Below, piece after piece: positions 7,812 through 15,670 of a stretch of DNA of 36,888 bases. A program made the translations under genes and the position numbers. The stretch covers positions 1-36,888 of the forward strand of contig NZ_SRKZ01000012.1 of NCBI RefSeq assembly GCF_004745865.1, in the 5' to 3' direction. The DNA comes from Hymenobacter wooponensis. GTDB lineage: Bacteria > Bacteroidota > Bacteroidia > Cytophagales > Hymenobacteraceae. How positions within the stretch are numbered: the stretch's first letter is position 1; each line of letters opens with the position of its first letter. The notes below the pieces were generated by a model that had not been told where the DNA came from, ran no database searches, and saw nothing but the letters and a program-made list of their open reading frames with translations.

Positions 7812-8314
7812 ATTCTACCCTTATCGCTATACAAGACGCTAGCGTCTTTCTACATCTCTTACAGGTTAAGGCTTTGCCAGCGCTGTTTCAGCTGCCATAT
7901 AGGTTCTGCACGACTGATTTAGCATGGGCAGGCTTGGATGAAGAGCAGAAACAAGCGCTAGCACCTTACGTGGCGAGTGGACAATTGGAGATTGTCATAT
8001 GCACAGGTGAAGATGCACGCACCATTAGTGCACTTGCTGCTCAAAGTACACGATTGACTTTCACGGAATGGTCGGTATACTACGTAGCCACTGTTCGCAA
8101 GTGCCCATTACTAGTGGGCTGCAAGTGTCTCAAACGCTGGACATATATTCCCCCTGTTGAGGTTCACGGCTTAGCTTGGTTACTCCGACAGTTGTTGGCT
8201 CAAGCGTGCATCACCAAGAGTCGGGCCTTGGCCATTATCGGCAAGTTAGTGAGGTTAAACCCGAAGCTTGAAGAGGAGTGCACATTGATAAAAGAAGCGT
8301 GTATGCTTCCCTAA
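7808..8314 (+). CDS. PIN-like (DUF3368-type) protein, partner of ImmA gene
   Basis: 168 aa, translationally coupled (ATGA overlap) to the XRE-ImmA gene. The layout follows the DUF3368/PIN toxins: D10 in an N-terminal QDASVFLHLL strand, TTDLAW near 35-40, LTFTEWS near 83-89 where the family usually has LSxxDxS, and PLLVGCKCLKRW where PIN proteins have LLTGDKxLRK. So one acidic position is Glu and another is Cys; the nuclease centre is at least altered. The C-terminal part 'VHGLAWLLRQLL' matches the 'GxxxLL' helix of DUF3368. ImmA-PIN pairs occur in mobile islands, presumably as toxin-antitoxin or defence modules. PIN assignment is by pattern, moderate certainty. Confidence 0.6.
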   Translation: MNSTLIAIQDASVFLHLLQVKALPALFQLPYRFCTTDLAWAGLDEEQKQALAPYVASGQLEIVICTGEDARTISALAAQSTRLTFTEWSVYYVATVRKCPLLVGCKCLKRWTYIPPVEVHGLAWLLRQLLAQACITKSRALAIIGKLVRLNPKLEEECTLIKEACMLP

Positions 8315-8452
8315 CAAAAGAAATAAGTTTAGATGGCTCTAATAGTAAATTCATATAGCAACCGTCTCTTTGTGCCTTTTCATGATTTTGTATGGGCGAA
8401 TCTATCTACAATAACGAAAAGCGTAATACTAGGCTTGCAACAGGAATTATTT

Positions 8453-8489
8453 ATAGTAATAAGTAGATTGTATCTCTACTTATTACTAT
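8453..8489. terminator. AT-rich bidirectional terminator
   Basis: Perfect 15-bp inverted repeat (ATAGTAATAAGTAGA and complement) with a 7-nt loop, lying between the convergent PIN-like gene and the minus-strand gene at 8559. Low G+C, so the stem is weak, but the position fits. A 61-codon frame across it is not considered a gene. Confidence 0.55.
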
Positions 8490-8558
8490 TTATGTGTATA
8501 ATTATATTATTGCAATAACAATATTGTGTGTTATACTAACCGATAAGCTGTTTGAAAG

Positions 8559-8993
8559 TCAAGGATATTGTATTGTTAGGTTAGTCGGCCTTGCTTGAAT
8601 TGTATTAAAGACTAGTTCTATCCCTTCTGATAACCAGCCTTCTTGGATTGCTTGTTGAAAATACTGCTGAGAACTCTTAGGAAGTTGAGGAAATAAATTT
8701 TGGAGTATAGCTATACTGTCAGAATAAGGTGAACCTATTTGAAGCATACCTGTGATTTTTTGATTTAATTCAAGGGGTTCAATGCTGCCAAGGATTATAG
8801 TTTTAATAAACTCTGTATGTTTATCAGTGTCTGCACGAAGTGCATTTAGTAATACCTGGTTATGAAATTCTTCGATTTTAGCCTCTTCATCTGAAACTGG
8901 TAGGTTCCATGTAATGGACTGACTTGAAGGTAGATGTTCACTTTCAATAACTTCAACTTCAATTATTACCTTTATTTTTCGCGAGGTGGTCAT
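8559..8993 (-). CDS. Hypothetical protein
   Basis: 144 aa, no family recognised. N-terminus is a short beta-like stretch (KIKVIIEVEVIE), the rest is mostly helical and acidic, with no signal peptide, membrane segment or metal motif. AT-rich codon use unlike the core chromosome. It is divergent from a small XRE regulator across a perfect palindrome, so the two may be co-regulated. A plausible real gene because of length, start context and clear flanking terminator, but without functional evidence. Confidence 0.5.
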   Translation of the reverse strand: MTTSRKIKVIIEVEVIESEHLPSSQSITWNLPVSDEEAKIEEFHNQVLLNALRADTDKHTEFIKTIILGSIEPLELNQKITGMLQIGSPYSDSIAILQNLFPQLPKSSQQYFQQAIQEGWLSEGIELVFNTIQARPTNLTIQYP

Positions 8994-9078
8994 TGACTTT
9001 AAAGGTAAAAGAGTAGAAAAATTATCAGAGCTAATTTCTTAGTTCATTGTACAGTGGAAAGATAGTGTATTACTGAAA

Positions 9079-9096
9079 TAGGGCAAATTTGCCCTA
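9079..9096. promoter_or_regulatory. Perfect 18-bp palindrome, probable XRE operator
   Basis: TAGGGCAAATTTGCCCTA reads identically on both strands. It lies in the divergent gap (8994-9129), 33 bp upstream of the XRE gene start and 85 bp from the opposite gene, the expected place for an autoregulatory operator bound by a dimeric HTH protein. Confidence 0.6.
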
Positions 9097-9129
9097 ACAA
9101 TTTCTGGCGTTACTCTCCTCCTTTGTGAG

Positions 9130-9366
9130 GTGAATTACCTGCGGGACCAAGAGAGCCTATACAAGTTCGGGCTTAGGCTGCGCCAAGTGAGAAAAGCGAA
9201 GGGGCTGACGCAGGAAGGGTTGGCTGCAGCGGCCGATATGGAGTTCAGCCAAATCGGACGGATCGAGCGTGGTGTTATCAACACAAGGTTGAGTACAGTA
9301 TTTGTGTTGGCTCACACACTGAAAATTGATGTCCGAGATATATTCGATTTCTCGAATATATCATAA
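9130..9366 (+). CDS. Small XRE-family transcriptional regulator
   Basis: 78 aa with a GTG start. Almost the whole protein is one Cro/C1-type helix-turn-helix domain: FGLRLRQVRKAKGLTQEGLAAAADMEFSQIGRIERG, then INTRLSTVFVLAHTLKIDVRDIFDF. The GTG is preferred because the only in-frame ATG (Met38) is inside the recognition helix region. It probably binds the 18-bp palindrome just upstream and represses itself and the divergent gene. Such stand-alone regulators are common on mobile islands. Confidence 0.8.
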   Translation: MNYLRDQESLYKFGLRLRQVRKAKGLTQEGLAAAADMEFSQIGRIERGVINTRLSTVFVLAHTLKIDVRDIFDFSNIS

Positions 9367-9632
9367 GTGCAGCCATACGTAGTTCCAGTTGTCATGTAGA
9401 TAAACTGACTACAATGGGGTGAACTTCATGATTAATCTATTGCTTTAATATCTTATTCCTGACTTTGCTTAAAATTAAGAGAAGTCGTATTGGTCATATA
9501 TTTAATTCTGGATTAGTAAGTATTTAGTGTAGATTTTATAATTTAAATCTATATCTCTTATTAGTTTACGTGCGGCGAAATAGTGATTAGTTGTCTATGA
9601 AGATTAAAAAATAGTTGTTCAATTAAAATGTA
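9367..9632. other. AT-rich intergenic region, nothing recognised
   Basis: 266 bp of very AT-rich DNA between the convergent XRE gene and the 552-aa gene. No gene, RNA or strong hairpin was identified. Confidence 0.5.
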
Positions 9633-11291
9633 TCAACTATTACTTGTAGAGTATCTTAGATTAAGTAGACGCTCACATTCCAAATATAATATGAATGATG
9701 GCGCTTTTAACGACAGTTGCTCGATCCGTATCGGCTTCAATTTTCGTTTCCAAATAGGTGGGTATAGGGTACGACGCCCGGCCGTTTGTCGAATTTCTCT
9801 AGCTAGCGTATCCAATAACATCTGTAATTCCTCATCTTTTAGCGGCTGTAAATTTGGATGGTATATAATCACGCAAATTTGTTGTTGATAAGAATACACT
9901 AGGTAACAGCAATAGTCAGCTCTACATATTTCCGTAATAGCAAAACGTAGCAGGAAGTGTTTATATGTCTCGCCTAACAAAGGCAGAAAATCACTATATC
10001 GGCAAACAGACCAGCCTTCTCCATAACGACTGTCAGGATTGTTGATAATTAATCGGCGAACCTGCCACCCTTTGCTAATAAACTGCTTCTCTAAAGATAT
10101 AAATGGCTCCTTTACCGGGCGATTGAATCGACGATTTGAACCAGCCCTTTGTTCCCATGGAAGACACATCTGTTCTTCCAGGAAGTGTGGGGCACCACGC
10201 CTACTTTTAGCTATTGCCCACGGAAACCCATATCTAATGGGTATTACTGATTGATCATCTGCTAGTGGACGTATGTGGTAATTCCCAGTTGTTTTTTTTC
10301 GATTAGCGATCCCAAGCGTTGCTAGGACATCCGTCATAGGCTGCACCATAGGAGAAGTGCTGCGAGTGCGGAGACTTCGCATGCGTAATGGGTGGAAGAG
10401 GATGTGACGGAATGGAAAACATTGCGCTGTCTTATATAACGTGGCAACCCAAAATGCAGAATGCTTTGCTCTTACAAAGGATTTGCCCTGTGCACGTAAA
10501 ATAGCTCTACGCCCAAGCACGACATTTGCGTTGAAAAGAGCATTATCGTTCCCGTGCATCCATTGTAAAGCTAAGCTTAGATGCGAGTGGTGTATAATGG
10601 CGGCGTAAGCGGGATCACTAAGCAGCGCGGCCACAATTTGGGCCTCTGAAGGGCTCAGGCTCTGTGCTGCCACGCACATATGTACCCCAAAACTATTACT
10701 AGCAGATGGGCCAGCAATTAAGCGGCCCAAATGTTCCAGCGGTATACGAGCGAAGAAGAACGCAGTTAACCAAGGGCCACCACAATAGTAAAGGCTACGC
10801 AGCAACTCAAAACTTGGAATGAGCAGTTGTGAACCAGCATGCTCCCATATAGCTAACCAAACGAAAGGTCTAACAGCTATAGGTAACTCCTTGGTGAGTT
10901 CATTATCGGCTAGTTCTTCGTCTGCTAGCACCAATCTTGGTGCGCTATACCCTAGGTCAACAATTCGATGCTCAGGGTAAGAGGATGCAGTGTCAGCTAC
11001 TTGATAGCCTGACGCTTTCCAAACCGTGCCAGCTTGCCAAGCCGAAGCGTAGCTCATATTTGCTTCTACGTGTACAATAGGACCTAGCTCTGTACTATAC
11101 GCATCTGGCGATTCTCGTGCCTGTAAGTACAACTGTGCTCTATAACCGGATAAGTCTGGCAGCTGCTGTCGTACACTGCCAACTGCCAGTAGATGGTAGG
11201 CGCCATTCAGTGGCAATGCAGGGAGCTCAATACCTAGGTAAGCATCGCTCGAAGAGAAATTAGTGCCTGCAGCCATGTACACATGAATCAA
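9633..11291 (-). CDS. TnsE-like protein near the transposon end (remote)
   Basis: 552 aa, close to the 538-odd aa of Tn7 TnsE. No obvious catalytic motif. From memory of TnsE, several stretches run in parallel: LLIPSFELLRSLYYC (TnsE: IPQLELARSLF), then an LLSDP segment, then ILRAQGKSFVRAKHS followed by CFPFRHI (TnsE: LHVKGRS...), and a C-terminal block FISLEKQFISKGW ... HFLLRFAITEICRADYCCYLVYS in the place of the TnsE C-terminal domain. It is the first gene inside the element, starting about 180 bp from the end and reading away from it. TnsE selects replication forks or conjugating plasmids as targets in Tn7. Similarity is weak and not computed; otherwise it is a hypothetical protein. Confidence 0.4.
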   Translation of the reverse strand: MIHVYMAAGTNFSSSDAYLGIELPALPLNGAYHLLAVGSVRQQLPDLSGYRAQLYLQARESPDAYSTELGPIVHVEANMSYASAWQAGTVWKASGYQVADTASSYPEHRIVDLGYSAPRLVLADEELADNELTKELPIAVRPFVWLAIWEHAGSQLLIPSFELLRSLYYCGGPWLTAFFFARIPLEHLGRLIAGPSASNSFGVHMCVAAQSLSPSEAQIVAALLSDPAYAAIIHHSHLSLALQWMHGNDNALFNANVVLGRRAILRAQGKSFVRAKHSAFWVATLYKTAQCFPFRHILFHPLRMRSLRTRSTSPMVQPMTDVLATLGIANRKKTTGNYHIRPLADDQSVIPIRYGFPWAIAKSRRGAPHFLEEQMCLPWEQRAGSNRRFNRPVKEPFISLEKQFISKGWQVRRLIINNPDSRYGEGWSVCRYSDFLPLLGETYKHFLLRFAITEICRADYCCYLVYSYQQQICVIIYHPNLQPLKDEELQMLLDTLAREIRQTAGRRTLYPPIWKRKLKPIRIEQLSLKAPSFILYLECERLLNLRYSTSNS

Positions 11292-11384
11292 TAGCTCAGT
11301 GAAGCAAATGGACGCTAGTAATTATAGTTAGAGATATAAAAATGGCGCAACTGGCTTCATTCTAGTCAACCTCTATGATAAAAT

Positions 11385-11410
11385 ATAGTCAAAAATTGTG
11401 ATTTGACTAT
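11385..11410. repeat. Inverted repeat in the transposon end
   Basis: ATAGTCAAA and TTTGACTAT, 9-bp perfect arms with an 8-nt spacer, in the non-coding end region. AGTCAAC at 11363 is a related half-site. Could be a transposase-binding site or an operator for the 552-aa gene. Confidence 0.5.
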
Positions 11411-11472
11411 TAATAAGTTAGAGTAATGTGATCTCTTCTAAGAGAGTTGATCACTTTTTGTGAGTTTTCACA
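11397..11472 (-). repeat. Transposon terminus with TGTGA repeats
   Basis: Read on the minus strand the element starts TGTGAAAACTCACAAAAAG at 11472. TGTGA occurs on the plus strand at 11397-11401, 11427-11431 and 11459-11463, spaced about 30 bp, plus the terminal TGTGA on the other strand: a layout like the repeated TnsB sites of Tn7 ends. The 5 bases after the end, GATTG at 11473-11477, are the predicted target duplication; its second copy is outside the window. Confidence 0.5.
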
Positions 11473-12340
11473 GATTGCCCCCGCCTCCTACCAGCGCCAC
11501 ATCTGAGATTGTATGGTGGGGGCTGCGAAAGGGGCGGTTATTCAGCAGAGAGCTGTTAGCACCTAGCTTGCCTGCTACTGAATGAATTTTGGTGGTTTCC
11601 AGTGCCTCCTGCATGTTTAGGGGCGGCAAAATGCTGGGCAGGCGCTTAGCCAGCATAGTTTTTCCTGCACCGGGCGGGCCTATCATAATAACGTTATGCC
11701 CACCGGCTGCCGCTATTTCCAACGCGCGCTTGATGTTTTCCTGGCCCTGCACATCGGCAAAATCGGCGGCGTATTGGTTGGCCGTGTGTTGAAACACGTG
11801 CCGGGTGTCAATAACCACGGGTTCTATGGCTTGTCGGCCTTCCAGAAAGTCTACAGCTTCCTGCATGGTCTCAACCGGAATCACTTCTAGGTTGTTGACA
11901 ATAGCCGCTTCCTGCGCATTCTCTTTCGGTAGGATCAGGCCCTTAAAACCTTCTTTACGGGCCTGAATAGCAATGGGCAGCACCCCGCGTATGGGGCGCA
12001 GGGCCCCATCTAGGGCAAGCTCACCCATCACCACATAGTCACTCAAAAGCTCGGTGTTGAGTTGTTGCGAAGCGTGCAGAATACCCAGCGCAATAGGCAA
12101 ATCGTAAGAGGAGCCTTCCTTGCGGATATCGGCCGGGGCCATGTTCACAACCACCTTGGTGCGGGGCATGCGGTAGTTGCGGAACTTGAGTGCGGCCTCT
12201 ACGCGCTGCTGGCTCTCTTTGATAGCATTGTCAGGGAGGCCAACTACAAAAAAGCCCGTCCCTTGTGATACAACTACTTCAATGGTTATAGTATAAGCAT
12301 TAACCCCTTGCACGGCAGAGCCGAAGGTTTTGGTAAGCAT
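11468..12340 (-). pseudogene. comM: comM (yifB) 5' part, truncated by the island
   Basis: 290 codons of a YifB/ComM-type Mg-chelatase-like AAA ATPase, whose family is about 500-515 aa. Present: the N-terminal Lon-S5-like domain (MLTKTFGSAVQG, GLPDNAIKESQQRV, APADIRKEGSSYDLPIALG), ADVQGQENIKRALEIAAAGGHN, Walker A MIGPPGAGKTMLA, and RSPHHTISDVALVGGGG. The frame then leaves comM after the Asn codon at the place where NPQPGEI normally follows, reads one foreign codon and stops. Walker B and the rest of the ATPase are lost, so the product should be inactive. ComM is a branch-migration helicase that helps integrate DNA during natural transformation; this strain is probably impaired in that. The 3' half should lie beyond the island's other end. 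Confidence 0.92.
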
Positions 12341-12433
12341 ATATCAAGCGCAATAAGCAGACAAGAATAAGAGAATTGCTGGAGGTGAATATACCAGACA
12401 CCAAACAAATCTAGGCCACTCCGGACAGAATAA

Positions 12434-12498
12434 AAGGGCTTACCGACCAGGAGCTGAACACTGCTCGACCAGTGCACTTTCCTCATCGGTAAGCCCTT
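12434..12498. terminator. Hairpin between gmhA and comM
   Basis: 13-bp perfect arms (AAGGGCTTACCGA and its complement) enclose 39 nt that contain a second small stem, CACTG/CAGTG. It follows the gmhA stop on the minus strand and precedes comM, so it probably ends the gmhA transcript. Confidence 0.6.
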
Positions 12499-12518
12499 CC
12501 GTTTGCCAGATGAAAATG

Positions 12519-13103
12519 TTATTTCACCAACTGCTCAATCAGCATAATCATAATGTGGATGGCCTTAATATGGACCTCCTGAATACGGTCGGCGTAGCCA
12601 GCGTGGGGCACCCTAATTTCCACGTCGCTGATGGCAGCGAGCTTGCCGCCATCTTTGCCCGTAAGGCTTACCACTTTCATACCGGCCGCCTTGGCTGCTT
12701 CAGCTGCATTCAGAATGTTGGGCGAGTTGCCGCTGGTGCTGATAGCGAGCAGCACGTCGCCGGGGCGGCCGAGGGCTTCCACAAAGCGGCTGAACACGTA
12801 ATCGTAGCCGAAGTCGTTGGCTACGCAACTCATGTGCGAGGCTTCGGTAAGGGCAATAGCGGCCAAAGCACGTCGGTTCTGACGGTAGCGGCCAGAAAGT
12901 TCTTCGGCAAAATGCTGGGCATCGCAAAGGCTACCCCCGTTGCCACAGGTTAAGATTTTACCATTCTCGTTTAGCGAGTCGGCCATCAGCCGAGCCGCCT
13001 GCGCAATGGCTTGCAGGTTGGCGGGTTCCTGCAGAAATCGGTCAAGGACGGCGCGAGCTTCCGTAAGCTCGGCCTGGATCAGGTCGGTAAGCAGTTCAGA
13101 CAC
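12519..13103 (-). CDS. gmhA: D-sedoheptulose 7-phosphate isomerase (GmhA-type SIS protein)
   Basis: 194 aa, the usual length. Converts sedoheptulose 7-phosphate to D-glycero-heptose 7-phosphate, first step of heptose precursor synthesis for LPS or glycans, in the cytoplasm. SIS domain with ILTCGNGGSLCDAQHFAEELSGRYRQNR, ALTEASHMSCVANDFGYDYVFSR, LAISTSGNSPNILNA and a C-terminal VHIKAIHIMIMLIE with the metal/substrate residues of the family (note His in AQHFAEE). It lies 9 bp after the small membrane-protein gene on the same strand, so the two are probably one transcript. DiaA-like SIS proteins are similar, but the motifs match GmhA best. Confidence 0.9.
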   Translation of the reverse strand: MSELLTDLIQAELTEARAVLDRFLQEPANLQAIAQAARLMADSLNENGKILTCGNGGSLCDAQHFAEELSGRYRQNRRALAAIALTEASHMSCVANDFGYDYVFSRFVEALGRPGDVLLAISTSGNSPNILNAAEAAKAAGMKVVSLTGKDGGKLAAISDVEIRVPHAGYADRIQEVHIKAIHIMIMLIEQLVK

Positions 13104-13112
13104 GAGTGAAAT

Positions 13113-13523
13113 TTAGGTCAGTGGCTGGCCCGAGGGGTCATAAGGGGTAGTGGAGGGCGGGGTAGTAGGCGCTACGTAGCCATCCGGGATGATGGTGGTG
13201 CCAGTACGAGTACCGGTGCCAGGGGCACGGTCAGTAAGGCGTTGCTGCTCCATCTGCTGGTCATACAAACGGGCTTTCAGCTCATTGATTTTGCTTTCGC
13301 GGGCTGTCACCTCCCGGCGCAGCATTACACTGTCCAGGTTCTCGGTGATGAGCTGCAGGCCTAGCAGAACTACCGCCACAATAAACAAAGTAAAGAACAG
13401 CGACTCGGGCGTACCGGCCATGTTAGCGAAGGAGTTGCGCACGGCTGGGCTGAGCAGTATCAGCAGGCCCAGTAGCAGGAACACCATCACCAGAATTGTA
13501 ACCAGACGTTTGATAGCAAGCAT
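13113..13523 (-). CDS. Small membrane protein with coiled coil
   Basis: 136 aa, family not recognised. Two membrane segments (about 5-27, LVTILVMVFLLLGLLILL; about 42-60, SLFFTLFIVAVVLLGLQLI), then a charged coiled-coil stretch (about 66-100) and a Pro/Thr/Gly-rich tail probably disordered. Located 9 bp upstream of gmhA in the same direction. No functional evidence beyond possible envelope location. Confidence 0.75.
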   Translation of the reverse strand: MLAIKRLVTILVMVFLLLGLLILLSPAVRNSFANMAGTPESLFFTLFIVAVVLLGLQLITENLDSVMLRREVTARESKINELKARLYDQQMEQQRLTDRAPGTGTRTGTTIIPDGYVAPTTPPSTTPYDPSGQPLT

Positions 13524-13666
13524 GGATTTCAGAGACTAAGGAGGGAAAACAAGGCTATAGTACGCAGAAGCGCAGTTGACGGACTAAATATAGCGTTTTA
13601 CTACTGCTTATTAGTTTGGCTACTGTTGAGCTGCGCCAAGCTGTGGCTTGCTTTCTTACTGTGGGA

Positions 13667-15514
13667 CTACACCAACGCGGCGTTGGTCGTCTGCATCAAG
13701 CTGAGGCGTTTGTAGAGCCCTCCCTCATGGCGAATAAGCTCCTCGTGGGTGCCGCGCTCCACAATGCGGCCGTGCTGCAGCACCACAATCTCATCGGCGT
13801 GCTGCACAGTGCTCAGGCGGTGGGCAATTACCAGTGAGGTGCGGTTCTGCATGAGGCGCGTTAGGGCTTCTTGCACGAGCTTTTCACTTTCCGTATCGAG
13901 GGCGGAGGTAGCTTCATCCAGGATCAGAATAGGCGGATTGCGCAAAATGGCGCGGGCAATGCTCAGGCGCTGGCGCTGCCCACCCGAGAGCCGGGAGCCC
14001 CGGTCGCCGATAATGGTCTGATAGCCCTCAGGAGTAGCCGTAATAAAATCGTGGGCGTTTGCAATGCGGGCTGCCTCTATAACTTCCGATTCCGTGGCTT
14101 GGGTGTTGAAGCGAATGTTATTGAAGATGGTGTCATTGAACAGGATGCTCTCCTGGGTTACAATGCCCATTTGGTCTCGAACGGAGTGAATGGTGCAGTC
14201 GCGCACATCGTGTCCATCAATCAACATCTGGCCGCCAGTAGGGTCATAAAAGCGAGGCAGCAGGTCAGCTAGGGTGCTCTTGCCGCCGCCACTTGGGCCC
14301 ACTAGCGCTACTGTTTTACCCTTCTCAATGGTGAGGTTGATATCCTGCAGTACCGGAGTATCGCCATAGGCAAATTGGAGGTTGCGTAGCTCAATTTGCT
14401 GCTCAAAGGGTGGCAGCACTTCGGCATTGGGCTTGTCGCGAATAATGGACTCGGTATCGATAATGCTTAGTACCCGCTCACCAGCTACTAGACCACGCTG
14501 GATGTTGCCAAACGACGACGACAGGGCCTTGGCCGGCGTAAGTACCTGCGAGAACAGAATCACGTAACCAATAAAGGTTTCGCCGTTTAAGCTCGACTGG
14601 CCACCCAGAATCAGGGTTCCTCCAAAGTACAGCAACCCAGCTACCACCGAAACCCCGGCAAACTCCGAGAATGGTGAGGCTAGGTCGCGGGTGTTATCAA
14701 TAGCCCGAGAGGTACGGGCGTACTGGTTGTTCTGGTCCTCAAACTTGCCCTTGATATAATCTTGAGCATTGAAAGCTTTAATCACCCGAATGCCGCCCAG
14801 CGTTTCATCAATCACGGAAAGCATAGTGCCAAGAGTGCTCTGGCTCTGCTTGGCCTGCGTGCGCAGTCGTTTGGCTACCCCCGCAATTACGCCGCCCGAT
14901 ATAGGCAGTAGAATGAGCGTGAAGAGCGTAAGCGGCACTGAAATGTGGAATAGCACCACGAAGTAGGCCACTATAGTTAGGGGCTCTTTAATGACGGCCG
15001 TCATGGTATTCACCACCGACGTTTCTACTTCCTGCACGTCGCTGGTAAAGCGCGACATCAGGTCGCCTTTGCGCTCATTGCTGAAGAAACTTAACTGTAG
15101 ACCTATAATGCGGTGGTAGAGGTCGTGGCGCAGGTTCTGGATAACGCGGGCGCGTACTTTGGCCAGGAGCCGCAAGCTCAAGTAGCGGAATACATTGCTC
15201 AGCAGCACTGACATTACTACTACTATGCACACGAAAGCCAAGGCTCCCAGCTTTCCCCGAGCAGCCAGCACATCGGCAAAGAAATAATTAAAGGTATCCG
15301 TGACCCACTGAATGGTTGGGCGGAAGGAAGGTAGTTGCTCTGGCGCCTGCAGCGGTACTTTATCGGTCTTATCAAACAGCACCTTCAGCAGCGGAATGAT
15401 AAGCGTGAAGTTGCCGATGCTGAAAAAGATGGTCAACACCGTGTACAACAGGTACTGCGGTAAGAAAGCGGCCCAGGGCCGCGCGTATTGCAAAATGCGG
15501 AGGTAGGTCTTCAT
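13667..15514 (-). CDS. ABC exporter, MsbA-like lipid/multidrug type
   Basis: 615 aa from the ATG at 15514. A longer frame opens at 15595, but that start lies in the hairpin below and upstream of the promoter at 15524-15531, so 15514 is preferred. Half-transporter: six membrane helices in the first 320 residues, then a nucleotide-binding domain with Walker A GPSGGGKST (about 405), Q-loop MGIVTQESILFNDT, signature LSGGQRQRLSIARA, Walker B ILILDEATSALD and H-loop IAHRLS. It forms a homodimer in the inner membrane; likely substrate lipid A or another lipid, by family. Substrate specificity cannot be read from sequence. Followed by 143 bp of non-coding DNA before the next gene. Confidence 0.9.
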   Translation of the reverse strand: MKTYLRILQYARPWAAFLPQYLLYTVLTIFFSIGNFTLIIPLLKVLFDKTDKVPLQAPEQLPSFRPTIQWVTDTFNYFFADVLAARGKLGALAFVCIVVVMSVLLSNVFRYLSLRLLAKVRARVIQNLRHDLYHRIIGLQLSFFSNERKGDLMSRFTSDVQEVETSVVNTMTAVIKEPLTIVAYFVVLFHISVPLTLFTLILLPISGGVIAGVAKRLRTQAKQSQSTLGTMLSVIDETLGGIRVIKAFNAQDYIKGKFEDQNNQYARTSRAIDNTRDLASPFSEFAGVSVVAGLLYFGGTLILGGQSSLNGETFIGYVILFSQVLTPAKALSSSFGNIQRGLVAGERVLSIIDTESIIRDKPNAEVLPPFEQQIELRNLQFAYGDTPVLQDINLTIEKGKTVALVGPSGGGKSTLADLLPRFYDPTGGQMLIDGHDVRDCTIHSVRDQMGIVTQESILFNDTIFNNIRFNTQATESEVIEAARIANAHDFITATPEGYQTIIGDRGSRLSGGQRQRLSIARAILRNPPILILDEATSALDTESEKLVQEALTRLMQNRTSLVIAHRLSTVQHADEIVVLQHGRIVERGTHEELIRHEGGLYKRLSLMQTTNAALV

Positions 15515-15523
15515 CGGAAGCGG

Positions 15524-15531
15524 CAAAGGTA
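15524..15531 (-). promoter_or_regulatory. Bacteroidota -7 box of the ABC exporter
   Basis: TACCTTTG on the minus strand, 9 bp before the ATG at 15514, giving a nearly leaderless transcript. This decides the start codon. No clear -33 TTG was seen. Confidence 0.75.
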
Positions 15532-15582
15532 GCGCATTCCGGGCGGCACCGGTTCTGGCTAGGCCAGTACCTATTGTATACG

Positions 15583-15658
15583 CTGTCATAGACACAAGTA
15601 AAAAGAGTCGGCCTTCTCAGATCAGAAGGCCGACTCTTTTTACTTGTGTCTATGACAG
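15583..15658. terminator. Very long perfect hairpin (35-bp arms)
   Basis: Arms 15583-15617 and 15624-15658 are exact complements with a 6-nt loop CAGATC. The inner part, AAAAAGAGTCGGCCTTCT and its complement, is a textbook bidirectional terminator. The outer 17 bp (CTGTCATAGACACAAGT) extend well beyond what termination needs. It lies after the 119-aa gene and before the ABC exporter promoter. Confidence 0.9.
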
Positions 15659-15670
15659 TGGAAAGCAACT

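Larger units (their letters stand above)
1..11472. mobile_element. Right part of a Tn7-like genomic island inserted in comM
   Basis: Everything left of 11472 is inferred to be one inserted element whose other end lies outside the window. Seen: comM reading on the minus strand stops matching its family exactly at 11473, and the foreign DNA begins there with TGTGAAAAC (minus strand), a TGT start typical of Tn7-like ends. The cargo has lower G+C, especially 8315-9630, and carries defence-type genes, while flanking genes are housekeeping. Known: comM is the insertion site of Tn6022/AbaR-type Tn7-like elements in Acinetobacter. Inferred: transposition genes tnsABC/D would be at the other end. No integrase or DDE transposase is visible in the window, so the class rests on the target, the terminus and one TnsE-like gene. 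Confidence 0.6.

Noticed and set aside
8333..8518. A 61-codon frame with a hydrophobic end
   Set aside because: Very AT-rich, runs through a 15-bp terminator hairpin and has no homologue I recognise; hydrophobicity follows from base composition.
12510..12953. A 147-codon plus-strand frame over gmhA
   Set aside because: Antisense to a clear SIS-domain gene, so a shadow.
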